DNA of 7,334 nt from NCBI GenBank assembly GCA_013138675.1, contig WTCH01000333.1, positions 1 through 7,334 on the forward strand. The letters are read 5' to 3'. The stretch is from Woeseiaceae bacterium (GTDB lineage: Bacteria; Pseudomonadota; Gammaproteobacteria; Steroidobacterales; Woeseiaceae). Every line of letters starts with the position of its first letter. Position 1 is the stretch's first letter. Positions 4,540 through 7,334 of this stretch are shown here, piece by piece. The notes beneath the pieces were generated by a model. That model was not told the DNA's origin. It made no database searches and worked only from the letters and a program-made list of their open reading frames with translations. Both the position numbers and the translations under genes were made by a program.

Positions 4540-7326
4540 ATGAAAATTGTCAGCACGAATGTGTACGTGGGCCCCAATTTGTTCGCCCACTTCCGGGTCA
4601 TCCGCCATATCCTTGATCTGGGTGAACTCGAGCACTGGCCAACCGGCCGGCTCGGCGAAAGCTTTATCGAAACGCTGCTGGAAACACTCCCTGGTTTGCA
4701 CGAACACGGTTGTTCTTACAAAGAGCCGGGTGGATTCGTGCGCCGTCTGCGAGATGACGAGGGCACCTGGATGGGCCACGTCATGGAGCACGTTGCGATT
4801 GAGCTGCAGAATGTCGCCGGCTCCTCTGTGACCTATGGCAGGACGCGCTCCATCGACGGTCAGCCCGGTTTCTACAACATGGTGTTCGAGTACAAGGACG
4901 AAGCGGTAGGCCGCGGATCCAGCGCGCTGGCGATGAAGTTCTTGCTAAGTCTCTTGCCCGCCGAGATCAAAGTCGATGGCCGGCCCGAGGCTGACTGGGT
5001 TTTCGAGGAAGAGCGTGATCGCTTCATCCGTTATGCGCAATCACGTGCCCTGGGCCCGAGTACTGCGTCGCTTGTCGACGCGGCTGAGGAACGCGGCATT
5101 CCCTGGATTCGCCTGAATCGCTACAGCCTGGTGCAGTTCGGCCACGGCAAATACCAGCAACGCATACAGGCCACGACAACGGGCCACACGGGCAACATCG
5201 CCGTCGAGCTTGCAGGCGATAAAGAAGAGACTAACGAAATACTTCGTGACCTTGGCCTGCCTGTACCCGAGCAACGTGTCGTGCGCCGTGAAGGCGATGC
5301 CGTACGCGCGGCGAAACGTATCGGTTTCCCTGTCGTCCTGAAGCCGCTCGACGGTAATCATGGCCGTGGCGTTTCAATCAATCTGAAAACGGACGAAGAG
5401 GTCGTGACCGGCTTCAAAAAGGCGATGGATCATGGTCGCACTGTCATCGTTGAGAGTTACATCGAGGGATTCGATCATCGTTTGCTGGTCGTCAATGGCG
5501 AACTGGTCGCCGCGGCAAAACGCGAGCCGGGGCATGTCGTCGGCGACGGTAAACATACCGTCGAGCAACTTGTCGACATCGTCAACGAAGACCCACGTCG
5601 TGGCGTTGGCCACGAAAAAGTACTGACGCGACTGGAGTTCGATCACCAGGCTGAACGCCTGCTTGGCAAGATAGGCTACGACAAGGACACCGTACCGGAG
5701 CAGGACGAGGTCGTTTACCTGCGATCCACGGCCAACCTGTCGACGGGCGGCACAGCGCTCGATGTTACTGACGTTATTCACCCTGACAATCGCGAAATGG
5801 CTATTCGCGCGATCAACGCAATCGGACTCGACATCGGTGGTGTCGACTTCCTGACGAACGACATATCCCTGTCCCACCGTGAAGCCGGCGGGGCGATTTG
5901 CGAGGTTAATGCAGGACCGGGCTTTCGTATGCACGTCGCGCCGAGTGAAGGGACGCCGCGCGACGTCGCCGGGCCGGTCATCGACATGTTGTTCCCCGCC
6001 GATTCGCCGACACGCGTGCCGATTGCCGCCGTAACAGGAACCAATGGCAAGACCACAACCTCACGCATGCTCTCGCACATCCTGAAGATGACGGGCTTCA
6101 CAGTGGGCATGACATCGACCGATGGCGTTTACATCGACGGCAAGTTGACGGTATCAGGAGACATGACGGGGCCAACGTCGGCGCACATGATCCTGCGTGA
6201 TCCGTCGGTTGATGCGGCCGTTATGGAAACGGCTCGAGGCGGAATGCTCCGCAGCGGTCTGGGCTACCGGCGTTGTAATGTTGCGGCGTGCCTCAACGTA
6301 ACAGCCGACCACCTTGGCATGCGCGGCATCGATACGCTCGAGCAGTTGGCCGAGATCAAGCGTGTGCCGATCGAGATTGCAAAAGACGCCGCGATTCTCA
6401 ACGCTGATGATCCGCTGTGTTTGCAAATGGCGGACTACACGGAGGCGGAGCGCCTCTGTTACGTGACAATGAACCCCGCGCACGCACTCGTGAAACAACA
6501 CATTCGCGCTGGCGGTGAGGCATTCGTGCTTGAGCAGGCACTGAATGGCCACATGATCGCGATTTATGACGGTGAGGCACATACGCCACTCCTGTGGACG
6601 CACCTGATACCGGCAACGATTGAAGGTCGTGCGATGCACAACGTGCAAAACGCCATGTTTGCCGCGGCGCTGGCCTACAACATGGGTATCAGCATTGAGG
6701 ATATACGCCACGGTCTGCGTACCTTTGACTCGACGTTCTTCCAGGCGCCGGGCCGCACGAATATTTACGACGAGCATCCGTTCAAGGTGATTCTCGATTA
6801 CGCTCACAATGCCGCCGCGGTCAAAGCGATTTGCAGCCTGGTGGACCGGTTTGATGTCGAAGGTCGAAAGATCATCGTCCTTGCGGCGCCAGGCGATCGC
6901 CGTGACGAGGACATTCGTGAGATCGCCGGCATAGCAGCGGGACACTTCGATCACTTCATCTGCCGCCGCGATGACAACACACGCGGCCGTGGGCCGGATG
7001 AAGTCGCCGTCATGCTCAAGGACAAGCTGCTGGAAGAAGGCATTCAATCCGATGCCATCGAGGTGATTCCCGACGAGCAGGAGGCGACTACGCGTGGCCT
7101 GGAACTGGCCAACACCGGCGATCTCGTTCTCGTGCTCGGCGACAACGTCAAACGCACCTGGAAGCAGATCATCTACTTCAATTCGGGCGCGCATGTGGAA
7201 GAAACGGGCACGAAGTTGCCTGTCACTATCGAGTTGCCCGAGACAGACGACTTCACGTTCGACAGCAATCTCGAAATCATCAGCGATGAGCGCGGTGTTC
7301 GTATTGCGCGTGAGGAAAACGACTAG
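4540..7326 (+). CDS. cphA: Cyanophycin synthetase (CphA1 type)
   Basis: CphA builds multi-L-arginyl-poly-L-aspartate with ATP, adding Asp to the backbone and then Arg to each beta-carboxyl. The 928 residues show three parts. The N-terminal domain (1-about 160) has GPNLFAHFRVIRH and GTWMGHVMEHVAIELQ, including HxxEH with His80, Glu83 and His84. The ATP-grasp domain (about 220-487) has KPLDGNHGRGV (268-278) and the metal-binding CEVNAGPGFRMH (454-465); it should add Asp. The Mur-ligase-like domain (about 495-880) has an intact P-loop GTNGKTTT (500-507), ETARGGMLR (563-571), ADHLG (589-593), LDYAHN (752-757) and APGDRRDED (783-791); it should add Arg. The intact P-loop argues for CphA1 rather than CphA2. 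About 48 residues follow the Mur domain as an acidic tail, making the protein longer than the 873-residue Synechocystis enzyme. The start agrees with the family N-terminus and a good AGGA site. The stop is eight bases from the window end, so later operon genes are not visible. Confidence 0.97.
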   Translation: MKIVSTNVYVGPNLFAHFRVIRHILDLGELEHWPTGRLGESFIETLLETLPGLHEHGCSYKEPGGFVRRLRDDEGTWMGHVMEHVAIELQNVAGSSVTYGRTRSIDGQPGFYNMVFEYKDEAVGRGSSALAMKFLLSLLPAEIKVDGRPEADWVFEEERDRFIRYAQSRALGPSTASLVDAAEERGIPWIRLNRYSLVQFGHGKYQQRIQATTTGHTGNIAVELAGDKEETNEILRDLGLPVPEQRVVRREGDAVRAAKRIGFPVVLKPLDGNHGRGVSINLKTDEEVVTGFKKAMDHGRTVIVESYIEGFDHRLLVVNGELVAAAKREPGHVVGDGKHTVEQLVDIVNEDPRRGVGHEKVLTRLEFDHQAERLLGKIGYDKDTVPEQDEVVYLRSTANLSTGGTALDVTDVIHPDNREMAIRAINAIGLDIGGVDFLTNDISLSHREAGGAICEVNAGPGFRMHVAPSEGTPRDVAGPVIDMLFPADSPTRVPIAAVTGTNGKTTTSRMLSHILKMTGFTVGMTSTDGVYIDGKLTVSGDMTGPTSAHMILRDPSVDAAVMETARGGMLRSGLGYRRCNVAACLNVTADHLGMRGIDTLEQLAEIKRVPIEIAKDAAILNADDPLCLQMADYTEAERLCYVTMNPAHALVKQHIRAGGEAFVLEQALNGHMIAIYDGEAHTPLLWTHLIPATIEGRAMHNVQNAMFAAALAYNMGISIEDIRHGLRTFDSTFFQAPGRTNIYDEHPFKVILDYAHNAAAVKAICSLVDRFDVEGRKIIVLAAPGDRRDEDIREIAGIAAGHFDHFICRRDDNTRGRGPDEVAVMLKDKLLEEGIQSDAIEVIPDEQEATTRGLELANTGDLVLVLGDNVKRTWKQIIYFNSGAHVEETGTKLPVTIELPETDDFTFDSNLEIISDERGVRIAREEND

Positions 7327-7334
7327 TCTCGGCC

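Noticed and set aside
6154..7194. Long open frame (346 codons) on the strand opposite cphA
   Set aside because: It lies wholly antisense to the well-conserved Mur-ligase domain of CphA, its translation shows no recognisable motif, and long antisense frames are expected in GC-rich coding DNA.

Overview
The window looks like chromosomal DNA from a Gammaproteobacterium with moderately high GC. This is inferred from the long bimodular QueF, typical of that class, from a lipoprotein glycoside hydrolase beside a PrnA-type halogenase (a pairing common in carbohydrate-using marine and aquatic Proteobacteria), and from a bacterial cphB-cphA pair. I cannot name a genus. Nothing points to a phage, plasmid, insertion sequence, CRISPR array or RNA gene. 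Six protein genes fill almost all of the sequence, and no gene-free stretch exceeds about 55 bases.

Left part (1-1892): a flavin-dependent tryptophan-halogenase-family gene, cut by the window's left edge, is transcribed leftward. Back to back with it, across a 48-base gap, is a predicted outer-membrane lipoprotein with an N-terminal malectin-like carbohydrate-binding domain and a C-terminal GH16 endo-beta-glucanase domain (laminarinase type). Together they look like one end of a beta-glucan utilisation locus. This end has somewhat lower GC than the rest.

Middle (1870-3648): two leftward genes abut without a spacer. They are queF (NADPH-dependent preQ0 reductase of queuosine biosynthesis) and a downstream Gfo/Idh/MocA-family oxidoreductase of the dihydrodiol-dehydrogenase type. 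The 3' end of the oxidoreductase overlaps the 3' end of the GH16 gene by 23 bases.

Right part (3701-7326): a cyanophycin module, cphB (cyanophycinase, exported or cytosolic status not evident, no signal peptide seen) followed 20 bases later by cphA (cyanophycin synthetase). CphA polymerises Asp and Arg into the storage polymer multi-L-arginyl-poly-L-aspartate, and CphB cuts it to beta-Asp-Arg dipeptides. The cphB gene diverges from queF across a 52-base gap. CphA carries intact ATP-grasp and Mur-ligase motifs and an HxxEH motif in its N-terminal domain that suggests it can make its own primers.

The functional modules are therefore nitrogen/carbon storage (cphBA), tRNA modification (queF) and polysaccharide breakdown (GH16 plus halogenase). 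I found no wholly undescribed system. The most interesting points are the cryptic primer-making motif in CphA, the unassigned halogenase beside a beta-glucanase, and the very tight gene junctions.
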